NCBI GenBank assembly: GCA_034509425.1
Contig: JAVTVJ010000118.1
Location: 2,294,001-2,358,000, forward strand
Origin: Eopsaltria australis
Lineage: Eukaryota > Chordata > Aves > Passeriformes > Petroicidae
Direction: 5' to 3'
DNA length: 64,000 bases
Shown here: in pieces, positions 41,401 to 54,278 of the stretch
Layout of the letters: each line of letters begins with the position of its first letter
How positions within the stretch are numbered: position 1 is the first letter of the stretch
Notes under the pieces: model-generated
Seen by the model: only the letters and a program-made list of their open reading frames with translations
Databases searched by the model: none
Told to the model about the DNA's origin: nothing
Position numbers and translations under genes: made by a program

Positions 41401-44264
41401 ACCTGAAATTCAGTTAGGATTAGAGAATAGGGAATCTTTCCACCAAAGTGCATTCAAATGATAGTCAGGCCAGGTAGATGGACCTGCTAAACAATTTACT
41501 TGTCATCCAGATCTTCACCCTCACTCTGAAAGCTTTGCCTGTCCTGCTGAATCTCATAGATCTGTCTAGTTTTAACTTCAGAACTTTGGATCACTACTCA
41601 CCTATCAAACATAAAAAGACCAAAACATTAAGCATAAAAAAGGTTATCTGCTTCCACAACTAGCTCCCCAAGAGCAGATAAAAATTTACGTAAGATACCC
41701 ATAAACAGACATATTACACATGCCCAAGAATGCAGATGCTTTAAGCTCTCCTAAAGGTTCTCCTCTACATCCCTCAGACACAATGCGTCCTCACACCTTT
41801 TGCAAGTATGTAGCAATTGAAATACAAAATCTATCAATGCAGTGAGGCAAGAATTTATCTGAGGTCAATTTGGTCAACAAATGAAGAGTGAACAAATTGC
41901 TTCAAATTATTTAGAAAAGACCAAGCATAATCATCATGGGAACTGTTCTTGTGTGTCCAGGCAGAGACTGCATCGACAGGCTCAGCCAAGCTCTGAGGTT
42001 CACATGTTAATGAGGTAGAAACCTGTTTCTGATTCTTCCATGCCACGGCAATAACACAGATTTATCAAGCTTGACATGTAGACATTGTCCTTGTAACCAA
42101 CATCTTAGTTTGAAAAATACCCACTAATGGAATAATACTTTAAAACATTCAAATAACTTAACTTAATTTTATTGATTAAGAGATAAAAATCTGTAACATT
42201 TTCACATTTAAGAGTCAAAGAGAGTATTGTTGATTTTTTCAGATTTTCTGCCTTCCAAATACAAACACTTCTCATGGATTAAAGCCTTTGAAAGGTATGT
42301 ACTCAAAAATATTTTCTGAAATATAAGTGGCACATTTACTTTTTTTAGTTCCACCTGTTGGTTGCTAAACATACAAATATACTTCTCAGAACTTAGTTCA
42401 GGGTTATTGTTTTGGTTTGGCCTAGTTTAGCTAATTTTTTTCAAAAATCAGTATGTCATCACTATTTAAAAGCACTGGTAGATATTAAACACTTCCTATC
42501 TGGAGACCTCAAATATTTTGGCATATAAAAGGGGCGAAATAGGAGGCCTTTGATAATTACCAGCATAATTATATAGGCTTTGTATAATCTATTTCGTATC
42601 ATGTTCCCAAATCTAGTTAAATTATTTCTCAGCACCTTTTTCTTGATTATTACAGCCTCTCTGTAAATACCAGCATGGTTTTCTAAGCCAGCCTTCTGTT
42701 GCCACAACACAGTCCTGGAGTTTGGAGCTACTCCGTATTCTTGAAATCACCAGAACTTCTAAATGACCCAACAGCTCCACTAGAGCAGAGCTGAATGAAC
42801 TGAAGCATATGAGAAAACAACCTGTATTCGTGTACGATTTTTTGCAATTCCCAGTTGCTTCTCTATCCACTGAGTGATTATGTTTCCATTGACCGTGAAA
42901 CTGAACTGAGACATTTCTGTTCAGTACTTACTCTTTTGCTAAGATAAGCTTATTAATGCACTTTGCAAGATTTTCAGGATAAAACAGAACTGTCAAAGTA
43001 TGATATCCAATAGAATACAGTTGTAAAAAAAACTGGTAATCTTCGCTAATTTTGTTAAATTCAAATCTCATAATCCGAATATTTCAAGTATCATAATTCA
43101 TTTTTCAATATTATAATCCCTATTTCAAGACACATAATGTATTTTCTGCCACTGAAGAATGCATCAGATTACTAATATTTTCCTTACTCAAAACATAAAA
43201 TTAGAGAATGAAAATCAAAATAATGTATGAAGTTTTAAACTTTTCCTTCAAAGTTTAAAAGTGACCACTGCAAACATGACTCAAAAAAAATTTTACATGC
43301 TTTCTGTATTTGTTTTGAAAAAAAGTCAACTATATAAACCTTCCATTTCAGCATGATATAATACCTACATTTTTTTAATCTCCATTATTTTCTTGATTCT
43401 ACTTTTGGTATTCTTATTCTGATCAGCTCTGTTAAAGCTGATAAAAGCTTCCATATGATATTTAGGATTTTTAGCAAATTTCCAGCATTAAGGCAAAACT
43501 TCCCTCTCACAGCATAATTAAAATCATCTTCACTTCTGTGAAGCATGTATTTCTCCTCACACTTGCACATAAGCTCATGCCTTCGTAGTATATATACAAA
43601 TAGTCCTCACTGATGAAACTGATTTCCTCTGGAAGAAATGATAAGTTTTGTTTAATCTCTGACTTTCTTGTATGTTGCTTTTTGAAAACGGGCCTGAATG
43701 CTCAAGAGCTCCAGTCTCTGAATCATAAAAGTATGTGGTCTTAGAGCCTCTGGCTACAGCTGAAAATTGGTTCTAGTAACAATTGCATTGTTTTTCAGAG
43801 TCAAAAAATGATTGTCAACTAAAAATACTACAAGCAATCCACCATCCAGTATTACAGAGCTATCAGTATCATCCTCTACGGGTGAAAGTCATAACCTTAA
43901 ACTTTTGTATAATATTTATGAACCAAAATTATGTTCGAGTATTAAGCTTTAAGAAATCAGACAATACAACTGATATCATATAGAGCACCTGTTGCAGATA
44001 TATATATTAAGAAAGAATTGTTTTAGCTTCTAATTTAGATATGTAGCATAAAACAGTGAGGGATATGCTACAGCACAGCAAATTCCATTTTTATATCAAT
44101 GCATTAAAACCCACAGTCTACCTACAGTAGACAGGTGTTGCATTTTTCCATGAAACAACTTAACCATGTCCGAGACAAAAAGATACAGTGCAAGCAGCAC
44201 TGTAGTTGCAAGTAATTCCCATTTGCTAGACTGGGATAATGTGAGAGATTAAGAAGTAGAGAAA

Positions 44265-44270
44265 GTGCAT
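44265..44270. repeat. Target-site duplication, left copy (GTGCAT)
   Basis: GTGCAT directly before the LTR start, identical to 44891-44896 directly after the LTR end. The pair defines the insertion boundaries exactly. Confidence 0.88.
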
Positions 44271-44890
44271 TGTAGTGGTGGTTCTGAACCAGGAAGGATT
44301 AGAGTCCCTCCATAGACTTGCAGAGGACGAAGACCTCTGGTGGCATGTTCCACAGACACAGAATTTCCCCCCTGAGCTGCCAGAGACAATGGTTTAGACC
44401 ACCAAGCCATGAACCCCAAGTTCCTGCTATTGGTTCCTTGATTTGTCTTTTATGTATCCCAGTTCTGGAACATTCCCTGTTACTCGGTTGTTCATTCGTT
44501 GTTCTCTCTTCCCCCCTCCTCTCCCTGAACCTCATTCAACTGCACACCCTGGACCCTCCCTTGTATTGCCCCTGTTCCCTCAGTTTATTGGATGTTATCC
44601 CTCCCTTAAATACCCATGGAATGAGCTATTCTGGGCTCTTAGTCCCTGAGCTCCCTTGGGGGTAATAAACCTACCGAACCCTCATACTAAGAGTCCTCCT
44701 TCTTTGGGTAGTTCTTTGCTATCCTGCAGTGCTCTGAGGGCACCAACACCTCAGCCCGATGCAGACTAGCGGAGCCCACCAGCGGCTCCCCAGGGAAGCC
44801 TCCCCGATCGGAATGCAAACGGCTTCTCAGGATCACGCTAGCGCTCTGCCGCCGGGATCAGAGCGGGATTAAGAAGCAGGGAATGCGACA
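44271..44890 (+). mobile_element. Solo LTR of an endogenous retrovirus, with 6-bp target duplication
   Basis: The 620-bp element starts TGTAGTGG and ends ATGCGACA, thus TG...CA, and is flanked on both sides by the 6-bp direct repeat GTGCAT (44265-44270 and 44891-44896). Inside are a TATA-like TTAAATA at 44606-44612, a polyadenylation signal AATAAA at 44664-44669, and a CpG-rich 3' part unlike its AT-rich surroundings. A 6-bp duplication is typical of alpha- and beta-like (ERVK-type) avian retroviruses. No gag, pol or env sequence adjoins it, so it is a solo LTR left by recombination. The intact duplication and surviving CpGs suggest a fairly young insertion. Orientation is inferred from the AATAAA, and it is antisense to STS. 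Confidence 0.88.
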
Positions 44891-44896
44891 GTGCAT
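44891..44896. repeat. Target-site duplication, right copy (GTGCAT)
   Basis: GTGCAT directly after the LTR end, matching the left copy base for base. Confidence 0.88.
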
Positions 44897-47800
44897 GAAA
44901 TTGCTTCCAAGACCAGCTGTAGGAAAAGTGGACTTAGACCCTGATAGAACTAAAGGATTTGCAGTTCTAAGACACCGTGGTCATATAGAACTAATGAGTC
45001 CTAATTTCAGTGTTTCCCAGAACATCCTATAATTAGAGAAAAGTGCATGTAAAAGAAACTCCAGAGTTTTGAGACACAATTTTCAGAGAATAAGTAATTC
45101 TTCATTCAGGTATATTTATTTACTCACATTTTCTTGTCTAATATTTCAGTCTTATACTTTCGTAGTGCTAAAGTCAAAATATTCATGAAACTGTTTCTGC
45201 TTTGTTATTCTCTCTCTCTAATTAACTTTGTGCTTATGTATCATGGTACTGCTTTAGCAGCTCCACCAGGTGATTAATTAACAATGCTGACTTTTGGAAG
45301 GTAATAAAGTATTTGGGACTTGGCATTGAATAGGGATGAGAGGGGAACTTTGTTAAAAAATAAAACAAAACAAAACGTGTGAATTAACTAAAACCTTCCA
45401 AAATTTCAATTCTGTAGAGAGCTGGAGTAGAGGATTCAAACTGGAATTATCAACAACACAGACACTGGTTTTGAGCCCAAACTATAAGGCTTTTCTGGAA
45501 AAGCAGTTTTGCTGTCAAGGATATGAACTAATGCTAAAGTAACTATAAGCTGTTAGGACTGAGATTCAGTCTATATTTGTCACCAAGTAGGAACATACAG
45601 AAAGATAAGACTTACAGACTGAAAAGCTGCCTGTAAAAAAATCCTATGGCACTGAAGAGAGCCCAGTTGATATAATTAAGTTAATCTTGAAGATTCTGTG
45701 GAATCTTGAAGACTCTACTCTTCTCACTGAGCAAGTGAGATGATTGAGAATCTTGCTTCTATGATATAATACCATTTAAAAATTAATATCCAACAGACAG
45801 GTAACAGGTTGTACATGAAAAATTAGCATATACTTGGTAATGACAAAATTATCTTAAGGATGACTAATATTTCTTAATGCTAAAAGGGTCACCCTTTCTT
45901 TATTGCAGCAGTGCTAATTCTAAGTGCTAAATTTTTATGATCTTTATTGAGGTTTTATGGTCTTGTTGACTTTTAATGTTGTGAGTGAACCATGATTTCC
46001 AACTTCCCCCTTGTACTGTGAATGCTAGAAACCTATTTTGCTTTAAAATGTCAGTCTTGAAGAGGACTGAGTAATTGAGTCTCAGAAATGTTCACCTTAG
46101 AGTCCCACAACCATGAGACTACAAAATTCTCCTGAATAGAAGTGAACTGCATCTGAAAAATTATTTTCAATAAATTTAGGGGAAAAACTTCGAATAAATG
46201 TGAAAAATGTCACAATGTGCAGGAACTTATTCTATACTATTTCACTTAATTTGCATTTCTACTAGGGGGTCACTGAAAGAGCTATGATAAAAAACTACAA
46301 GTGAAATATAGGCTCTTTCAGTTTCAAAAAGCTTTCATGTGAATCTACTACAAAATTTCTGTACTAAGAACAATACAACAAGTAACAAATTATAGAAAGC
46401 TGTTTGTGTTTTGCTCTGGGTCTTTTCCCCACTTTTAGTTTTAGGAAACTATGGATGCCTTAAGGAAAGATACTTGAAAAATGCAAGGTATTACATACCC
46501 GCTGATATTTGGAGACCACATCAATGGTCTGAAAGCAACAGAAAGATCACTCTTTGTACTGAGATGTGAGCTTTTCTCAGACTAGGAACAGTTTCACTGA
46601 TTATTGACTAATTCTGGTTGTGTTTTCTGTCCAAACTACTGATCAGAACTTAAATTTAGAAGCAACTACTTGGTACAGAGTGCACATCACCCACAGATGC
46701 ACACTGGCCTCCACCACAGTATTGCCCAAATGCACCTGGCCTGCAACCATTCACTGTTTTCTTCTACATTTATTTCTTCTGCCTTTCATGGCAGGGTCTT
46801 TTATGGCATATTGAGAAGTCACCTTACTCTTGACAGCCAAGTTTCCAGGGAATTTCTCTAACAAACAGGCAGTTTGCTTTATTTTCTAGGAGCAATAATA
46901 TGATGTTAGAGGCTGTGGCACACAGAATACTCCATGTGGGTTGTGCATGTATTAACTACTTCCCTTGAAGAACATTGCCTAAGACAGCAGATGCCATTGG
47001 AATCCGATTTTAAAATTAGGATGAATCAGCGCTATGTACTGAATGTAACATGCAAAATGCTGCAGGCTCAAATCCAACATTGAACTAAAGATATTTTTGG
47101 AAGTGTAATGCTCCAGATATTGTTAAAGACTCACTTTTAATGTTACTTGGAATGCTGAAATTAATTTTTGAAATTTGAAGTGCATTTTTACCTGGTCTTT
47201 TATGTGGTTGCTGTTATTCATATTTGTTTTGACTACTGCTAATTTTATAAATACATTAAAATATATAAGACAGTTGCTCTAACTCAGATACCTTTTTCTA
47301 TTTAAGTGTTAGCTATGGAGTATACAGAAAAAATCTGTTAAAATTTTTCTTTTGTACATGTCACAAGTGCATGACAAAATATCTGACAGCAAACCATTAA
47401 AGCTGCAGTTTAAATAGCACTGAATTATCTACTTTAAATGCCTTTGCCTTTATATGATCACTGAAACCTGTCAACCACTCTGTGTTCACTAAAAACATTA
47501 CTAATTTAGGTCAGGATATTTTGAATTCAATAGACCAGTATGCTATGGCTTCTATTTTTATATGAAGAAAAAGCACTCTGATATGATCACTGAAAGTCTG
47601 TGTGTATAATGCCACTGTCAAAGGACATTTACCATGGTCTTTCACTGGGGGAATAGCCCTCTAAGACAAAAACGTTCCTGCATGAATTTTACTACAAATA
47701 AAGAAAAAGGCCATTCTTCCTAGCTAGAAATCTAAAATTTTTGTGACAATAGGAAGGTTTTACTCCTTTAAATGTTTATTCTTTCTGTTTTATCCTTTCT

Positions 47801-48097
47801 CATCTGTTATTTTCTAAGAAAAGATAGGAGGTTGGTGTGATAAGATTTGATAAAAAGAAAAAAGATGTTCCTTTGTAAGGAAACAAAATGTTTCCTTGAC
47901 AGCAGTGAAAGTCACATGGTAGTATCTCTCTGAAGATGTTGTGCAAAAGAAGAAATTTCTGGATCAAGCTTCTATTACATGTACCTTCTTTTATACTGTT
48001 AAGCAATGAAAGCAACTATAACTCTTGGCATTCTCAGGGTCAATGTGAGTCTTTACTAATGTGCAACAACATCTTCTAAGTCCTTTGTTCCCCACAG

Positions 48098-48262
48098 AGA
48101 AGGCGAATAAACTGTAAACGGAAAAAGCTCCTCAGGGAAGCAAGCAAAAAGAATAAGACAAAGTTAGGCAAGGGTATGGGCTCTGCCAATGGGGCTACTG
48201 TGTATGACAAGCACATCCCACATCTTACATATGAAGCTACCATAGCATTCGTTCATCCTAAG
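48098..48262 (+). other. Candidate unassigned coding exon on the strand opposite STS
   Basis: A 165-bp segment, 55 codons with no stop, is framed by a good acceptor (TCCTTTGTTCCCCACAG) and a good donor (AAG then GTAAAG), both in phase 0. The other two plus frames hit stops within the first 20 bases. The translation starts RRRINCKRKKLLREASKKNK, so it is strongly basic, then has GKGMGSANGATVYDKHIPHL and TYEATIAFVHPK. A basic stretch like this often follows a membrane helix at its cytoplasmic side, but I do not recognise the protein. A chance open frame of this length is expected a few percent of the time per frame, so this is only a candidate. It could belong to a gene nested in or overlapping STS, or be a decayed exon. 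Confidence 0.3.
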
Positions 48263-50094
48263 GTAAAGAACACACTGAAAAATTTCCTCTCTTATTACTA
48301 AGACAGTAATAAAAAAGAATCTTATGAGGCCTTAAAGAATGAATTACTTGGAATTTTTTGTTTGTATTCAGAAAGAAGAAGCAATATTAAGAGAGATCTT
48401 TAAAATATCAAGTAGTTAGGAAAAACTCTAATTCTTTCTAATTCAGAGAAAACAGAACTGTTCATTTACTTTGTGGATGTCTGGATAATTATCTTTCTTA
48501 GATGCACCAAGAAGACTAAACAAGGAAGGACGGGCATTTACAAACAAATGTTTTGGCACCATGTAACACTCCAAAATCTCCCTTTCAATGCATTTCTGTT
48601 TGCTAGAGACAACCACTACATTCACCTATCCTCACACTGAGAACCTGACTGTAGAAAAAACATTTCAAGCTAGTTCTAGAGATTTATACCAGAAGTTGTT
48701 ACAAAATAACCCTACCGAGCAGATTTTTCATGTTTTGTCCTCTCTTTATTATGACTCCAATGTCTTTAGTCAAACTAAATCTGGAAGAACTTCTTAAAAA
48801 ACCCAAAGCACTACTCTGTGAATTTATCCTACATATCCAGTCTGAAAACTGCAAACCAAAACATTTCTCTCTCATTCACTTTTTCTCTCATTCTCTTGTT
48901 TTTAACCTTTAACAGCTGAAAATGTAGAAGAAGGCTAAATTTGTTACTAGGAAGAACCTATAACCCCTAGCCATGAAACAAAATATGTCTCGTGAAATAT
49001 TGTTGGATGTTGGAGAACATTGCAACAGCCAGGAATAGGAATAGTTAAAAATTCTGTGATATTACAGAAAGAAACCCTAGTTGGGGAATTTGATTGAGAT
49101 AATTTTAGTAATTTAGGTAGATCACAACATTCAAGAAACTCAATATAAACACTAATTGAAATGTATCATTTGTTAAGTGAGGCAAAGCGGGAAATTTCTA
49201 TATAAAGCTTTTCAGTGAATTTCTACTGTCTTTAAAAGCCATTATATTTGTACAATAAGCCAGTTTGGCTCTGCAGTCTAGTCTGCTTCAATTGAACTTG
49301 CCATAGAAAATCTCCTTTTCTTTTGTTTACTGAATGATATATTCTACTGCAAAGTAAATCCATTTTGAAACAGAAAAGGTGAAGTGCTGCTAGTAAAGTC
49401 ACATAACCATTTATCAGAAACATTAGTATATTTTTATTAGTAGTATCAAAATACTGTGGAAATCATTATATCTTTATAATGCAGGCTATATTGCATTGTA
49501 TTTCTCAATGTTTATTACACAGCATTACAATGTATTTCCTCCTTATCAAATCCAAATTTTGCACACAATCAGTGCCATCTGAAAGACGCAGTTTCATTCA
49601 ACTACAAATTTGCTCTGTATCTGATTAATGCTCCACTTATAATTAAGTTGTCATAGCAATGCATTTTTAATAGTACTGATCATATGCCAGTAATATTCTG
49701 GAGACAGGGCTCTTGGTAGTTTTTTAGTTTGGGGTAGCTCAGCTCAAGAAAGTAAAGGCAGATCCTACATCTGTTTTATTTTCAATACAAATGCTTAATG
49801 ATTTAAAAAATTACTCCATGCTTTAAAAAAACTAGGTGATTACACCCTACTAGGAAGGAAGAAAATGTAGTGTTTTTTTCCTAAAGGCCTTGCTTTCATA
49901 TATTGGTACTTCTATGGTGTACCAGGCAGCTGTGGAGAAAAAGTATTGATAATGGGAAATCACTGTACTTTTTGGTATGTCTTCCTCTCCATATTTTGAA
50001 CAGAGAAATTAAATTACAAATATTTGCAACATTTCAAAATAACAGGACATCATCCTTCAAGGACTAGGACTATATGTCTAGGCTTTTTCCAAGG

Positions 50095-50173
50095 CACTTA
50101 TAGCAAGATGGATTCAATGATCCTTGTGGGTTCCTTCCAACTCAGCTTACTCTGTAACTCTGTGATTCTGTAA
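50095..50173 (+). mobile_element. Short CR1 3' tail in the last STS intron
   Basis: ATGGATTCAATGATCCTTGT, then GGGTTCCTTCCAACTCAGC, then TAACTCTGTGATTCTGTAAA form a typical CR1 terminus. The copy is only about 80 bp and is antisense to STS. Confidence 0.85.
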
Positions 50174-51406
50174 AGCATCAGTATGCACAGGTCTGTGAGG
50201 GCAAAAGAAAATTGTCTGATATTTCATTCATTTTTAAAATTCAGAATATGAAGAATTATGTGCATTATTTTCTAGCATGAGGTAAAATGTGAGTCCAAGT
50301 GATATGAAGAAAAAATGGTGTTAGCTTATTTCTGTGGCTGACAAAGAGGAGGAAAATAGCAAAAAAAAAGAGATTATTTTCCTCATGCCTCTCTAGACAG
50401 CACAAGATTTAAATTCTGAAGACTTGTTTGAGAAGATCATTGCATAGCACACATCCTCTAAAAGCTCCTTCAAAGGACTGATGAAGGGGAAAGTACATTG
50501 TGAATGCAATAACTGACCTAACTAATATAACTTAATGAAGATGTGTATTGATTTGGTTATGAGGAACTCTTACCCTCTAAATACATAAATGCAAAATGGT
50601 AATTGTTCACTCTGAAGTTTCTGACCTTCCCTGAATGATTTGAGAAACATGCCTGTGTAAGTCAGACTAGAATTGCAAGCAAGGGAAAGATGTGCAATTA
50701 CCAAAAATTTAACATACACTACATATGCTTTTTTCATATTAATATAACCTAAGAGTAAAAAATTAAACCAAAAACAGGGGTTTGGACTAAAGCACAGTGG
50801 AAATCTAACAATGGTAAAGATGGAGTTACTAAGGGAACTGTGGGGTGGTGGAGTTAAAAAGGGACCAAATAGCTAAGCAGGATTTTCCTTCCCTCTCAAT
50901 TCTTGGTATATGCATTTTTCCTGAGGATCAAAACTAATCCTACACTTTGAGTGCCTAGAAAAAATAGTGGAATATGCAAGCTGTCGCTGACATGCAAACT
51001 GAGACTTCCCAGAAAATAAATACAGTAAGAAATCTGATGATATATGCATTAATAAATGCATATACACAATATATGTACCATTACCTGGTACTTTAATCAA
51101 TAAATACATAAATCATGTTTTCCTTAACCACTGAAAGCTTTCTCTTCTAAACTGTCGTTGCTTTGTTCTTCAAAAAGTGCATCTTTGAAATTAATAGAAA
51201 TTGCATGTTTAGTGAAGGAATGAGCAGTCTAGTTGAACAACTGGGTTCTTCTTAGAAGGGCCCAGTACCAGAGAAGTGTAGAAGATGCTGAACACAGTGT
51301 GAAGCCCTCATAGAGGACTGGTACACAAGAAAATAGAGAGGAATACCTGGCTACTGGCTACTCTCACTACAATATAAGCTGACAAGGCGGAGTATCAAAA
51401 ACTCTT

Positions 51407-51985
51407 TGTGCTTCTTTTGCCTGAAATAGAGCTGATTTTCTTCACAGTAGCTAGTATGGGGCTATGTTTCGCAGTTGTGCTGAAAACAGTGTTGGTAACA
51501 TCGGGATGTTTTATTTAATACTGAGCAGAAGAGGCTCTTCTGCCTCTCCCCCCACCCCACCACTGAGCAGGCTGGGGGTGCACAAGGAGGAGCACTTGGA
51601 GGCAGCACTGCTGGGACAGCTGACCCCAACTGACCCAAGGCATAACCTAGACCAATTGACGCGATGTTCAGCATAGAAAGCTGTCTGAATGAGAAGGAAG
51701 GAGGGATATTCAGAGTGACGATGTTTGGTTTCCCAAGTCACCACTATGTGTGATGAAGCCCAGCTTTTCTGGAGATGGCTAAACACCTGCCTGCTAATGG
51801 GAAATAATGAATGAATTCCTTGTTTTGTTTGCTGACACGTGTGGCTTTTGCTTTATCTGTTAAACTGTCTTTATCTCAACTAATGAGTCTTCTCACTTCT
51901 ACCCTTTCATTTCTCTTCCCCATCCCAGAAAGAGCCACAGAGTGGCTCTGTCAGGCTTAGTTGCTGTCTGGAATTAAATCATGAC
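51407..51985 (+). mobile_element. ERVL-like LTR, decayed
   Basis: This segment resembles a widespread avian ERVL-type LTR that I recognise by its words: CTAGTATGGGGCTATGTTTC near the start, GTGCTGAAAACAGTGTTGGT, GGACAGCTGACCCCAACTGA, CTTCCCAAGTCACCACTATG, TGGAGATGGCTAAACACCTG, and TTAGTTGCTGTCTGGAATTA near the end. The TATA region and the polyadenylation signal (GTTAAA near 51860) are mutated relative to what I expect. The ends are inferred as TGTG... to ...ATGAC. The flanking hexamers ACTCTT and AACCTT are only similar, so no clean target duplication can be claimed. No internal retroviral region adjoins, so this looks like an old solo LTR. Confidence 0.75.
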
Positions 51986-53264
51986 AACCTTCTGTGCAAA
52001 AGCCAGCCCAGTGTTATGAAAATGTTTTTGCCAGGTTCTGAGTGGGCTTTATCATTTGAATGCCTTGGAGAAAGGAAGAATCTACATTGCTGTTGCTCAG
52101 CAAGTAAATACAATAGACTAGTTCCCCATTGTTGCTCCCATTCGTTTCCCATCACATTCCCCTGCAGTATATAACAAAGATGACCCTTTTCTCAGACAAG
52201 GGATATATCATCTTGCAAAGGTGTATGTTTGAGAAAAACAGCTGCTCTGCCTACTTCTCTCATCATGATGTAAAGTAACTTCATCCAACACCAGATATAA
52301 AATGGTTCTAGATCTGATTGCTTGGTTCTTCCTTATGATTATTTATCAAATGCAAGTCATAGAGGCACAGTAATGGTAAATAAATATTATATGTAATATT
52401 TTCCCTTTTCCTAGTTTAATGTCCAAGACAGATAGAGAGTCAGCCTACAGATGACCAAGAAGACAAAGTTTCCACATACTTTAAGTTTGCATATTAACTA
52501 TTAAACAAGTCATTTCCCAAAACATTTTAAAAAAATTCTAAGCCAAAGCTTGCCTTGAATCATCATTTTGAAGCTGTAGCACAAGTCATCACTTTCAATG
52601 TCAACTGAGATGGGACAAATGTGTGTTTAACTTCATTCAGCACAGAGATTTTTATAGAAAGGGAAATATGCTTTGGTTAATGTGGAAGGTGCTACCAGAA
52701 ACAGTGAGCTGTTAGTTAAAAAAGAGCAAATCAGTGAGATATGCTTTTTTCCTTGGCCTACAAAGTAGAATTATGTCATTCATAAAAACCATGAAAAGCG
52801 TGTCTATAATACTATATTAATTTATTGGATAATTATGACTTTGACTCTGTGATTCTTCAATGTTTTGTTATCTGAATAATAAAAATGGCCAGGCTGACCG
52901 CATACTTGTGCTGCTATTCAGGAAACCTGTGCATTTCTAGGACAATGTAAGAGTCAACCTTGACTACTTCATTCTGTTGCACAGACTCTCTCTCAGAAGG
53001 CTTTAAAAAAGGACATTTTCAGATACCATAGATCTCAGTATTGCATTCATATCTAACATTAATACATAACAACAAAATAATGTCAAACAGTGAAATGGTG
53101 AGTAGGAATGTAATAGCAAAGACAAAAGCAAAAGAGAAGGAAAAAGGCTAGATATTTCAGACAACTTTTTTGTTACTATAGCCTAAGGCTTCCTCCTGAT
53201 TCTTTTCAAGCGGCAATAAAAATTATATTAAATATTTAAAATGTGAACAGGCAAGTTTACTTAC

Positions 53265-53386
53265 TGTTTTCTGGATGCCAGCGCACTGCATTTAAATATG
53301 CATTGCAGTAATGGAAGAGAAATTCATGTTTAGATCGAGTAACTTTTCCTTGAAGTAAAGGCAGCAGATCATGTCCATCAATAATC
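53265..53386 (-). CDS. STS: Steroid sulfatase, penultimate coding exon
   Basis: A 122-bp exon between acceptor TTACTCAG and donor GTAAGT. Joined to its neighbours it reads [15 protein letters not shown], then [19 protein letters not shown], then HPEN. The IDG-DLLPLL block is shared by most sulfatases. [14 protein letters not shown] matches STS much better than ARSL (formerly ARSE) or ARSD, whose equivalent has different residues after HYC. The exon ends with one base (A) that combines with GT of the last exon to make a serine codon. The human protein has an N-S-T glycosylation sequon at this junction; here the joined sequence is N-S-E, so the sequon is absent. The next exon in the gene is 25.4 kb away. 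Confidence 0.95.
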
Positions 53387-54118
53387 CTGAGTAAGAAAGC
53401 ATTTCAAAATCAGAAAAATAACTCAAACTAGAATACTAATTATATTAGTTTTTCTTATTTCTCAGGAAGAATTCAGTGGAGCTATAACAACTCAGCTGCT
53501 GGAACAAAAATACTTCAATCTAGTCCATGATCTAAGATGAAGTACTACTTATGGCACCTTATGAATTGTGGAAGCCCAGTGGCTTTTCTTATGAGGCTGC
53601 AAAACTTTGTATGGGATTATTTTCACTAATTTGGTACAGAGAAAAAAAAACCTAAACAAAACAAAAAACCCCAAACAAAACTGTGAGAAAAGCCTAGCTG
53701 GCATTTGATGTGTCTTGTTATATTAAGCAGGTCAAGGCTAAGCTCATGAAGTTTAAAGTAATTTACACTTAAAGTTCCTTTTTCCAACACATTCACTCAT
53801 GCAGAACAGAACCTTTTTTGATACATTCATTTTTACTTTTAGTAAGTAATTCCAAGTTTGATTTGACAGTACATTGCTCTGATGGTATTCTGTTAGCTTT
53901 TTGGTGCTTGGTGCTTGTTCTGTAAGTTAAGCTGTATTTTCACACACCATTTCTGTAAAATATTATCAGTAGGTCAATATGAAAAGAGACAACATAATAT
54001 TGCAAGTACAAAACCTAGTTTCTTATTTACATTCTCACCTCTGTCTTAACAGATATCACCAGAATGTATAAAACACTCATGACACTTTCTCTAAAACAGA
54101 GATGACTACAAAGCGTAC
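53387..54118 (-). other. STS: Short STS intron (732 bp)
   Basis: Bounded on the minus strand by donor GTACGC and acceptor TTTCTTACTCAG. The phase across it is 2/1 and rebuilds an arginine codon. The only notable content is an A/C-rich low-complexity tract around 53641-53682. Confidence 0.92.
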
Positions 54119-54278
54119 CTGTCAGAGGGTAACTGTGCATCTGCAAGTGTAACTATGGTAGGAAATATATCCATGTTACTCGTTGGCTCGTCAATGTAGG
54201 CACCAGCCTGAACCATTCCAGGCCAACGGAGAAGACCTGGCACACGAATACCTCCTTCCCAGTTCGTTGATTTTCCAC
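54119..54278 (-). CDS. STS: Steroid sulfatase, internal coding exon with active-site lysine
   Basis: The exon lies between acceptor ATTTTTCAG and donor GTACGC. With the G carried over from the upstream exon it begins [15 protein letters not shown] and continues [25 protein letters not shown] and [10 protein letters not shown]. The lysine of GGK matches the sulfate-contacting Lys368 of human STS, and WEGGIRVP and [12 protein letters not shown] are strongly conserved blocks of the type I sulfatase fold. The exon is 160 bp and ends in phase 2 (AG), completed to AGG (Arg) by the first base of the next exon. No stop or frameshift is present, so the gene appears intact here. The intron downstream is only 732 bp, while the one upstream is about 8.9 kb. 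Confidence 0.96.

Larger units (their letters stand above)
27879..53264 (-). other. STS: Last intron of STS (25.4 kb)
   Basis: The interval between the penultimate and last STS coding exons. It begins with a strong GTAAGT donor and ends with AAATTGCAG (minus strand), and the flanking exon phases match (1 base plus 2 bases). It contains a solo LTR at 44271-44890, an ERVL-like LTR at about 51407-51985, an LTR-like GC-rich patch near 38000-38440, a CR1 tail near 50100, T/G-rich and A/C-rich low-complexity tracts, and a candidate opposite-strand exon at 48098-48262. I see no other gene in it. Stretches such as 28000-33200, 38450-44200 and 45000-48000 are AT-rich sequence without recognisable content. 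Confidence 0.85.
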
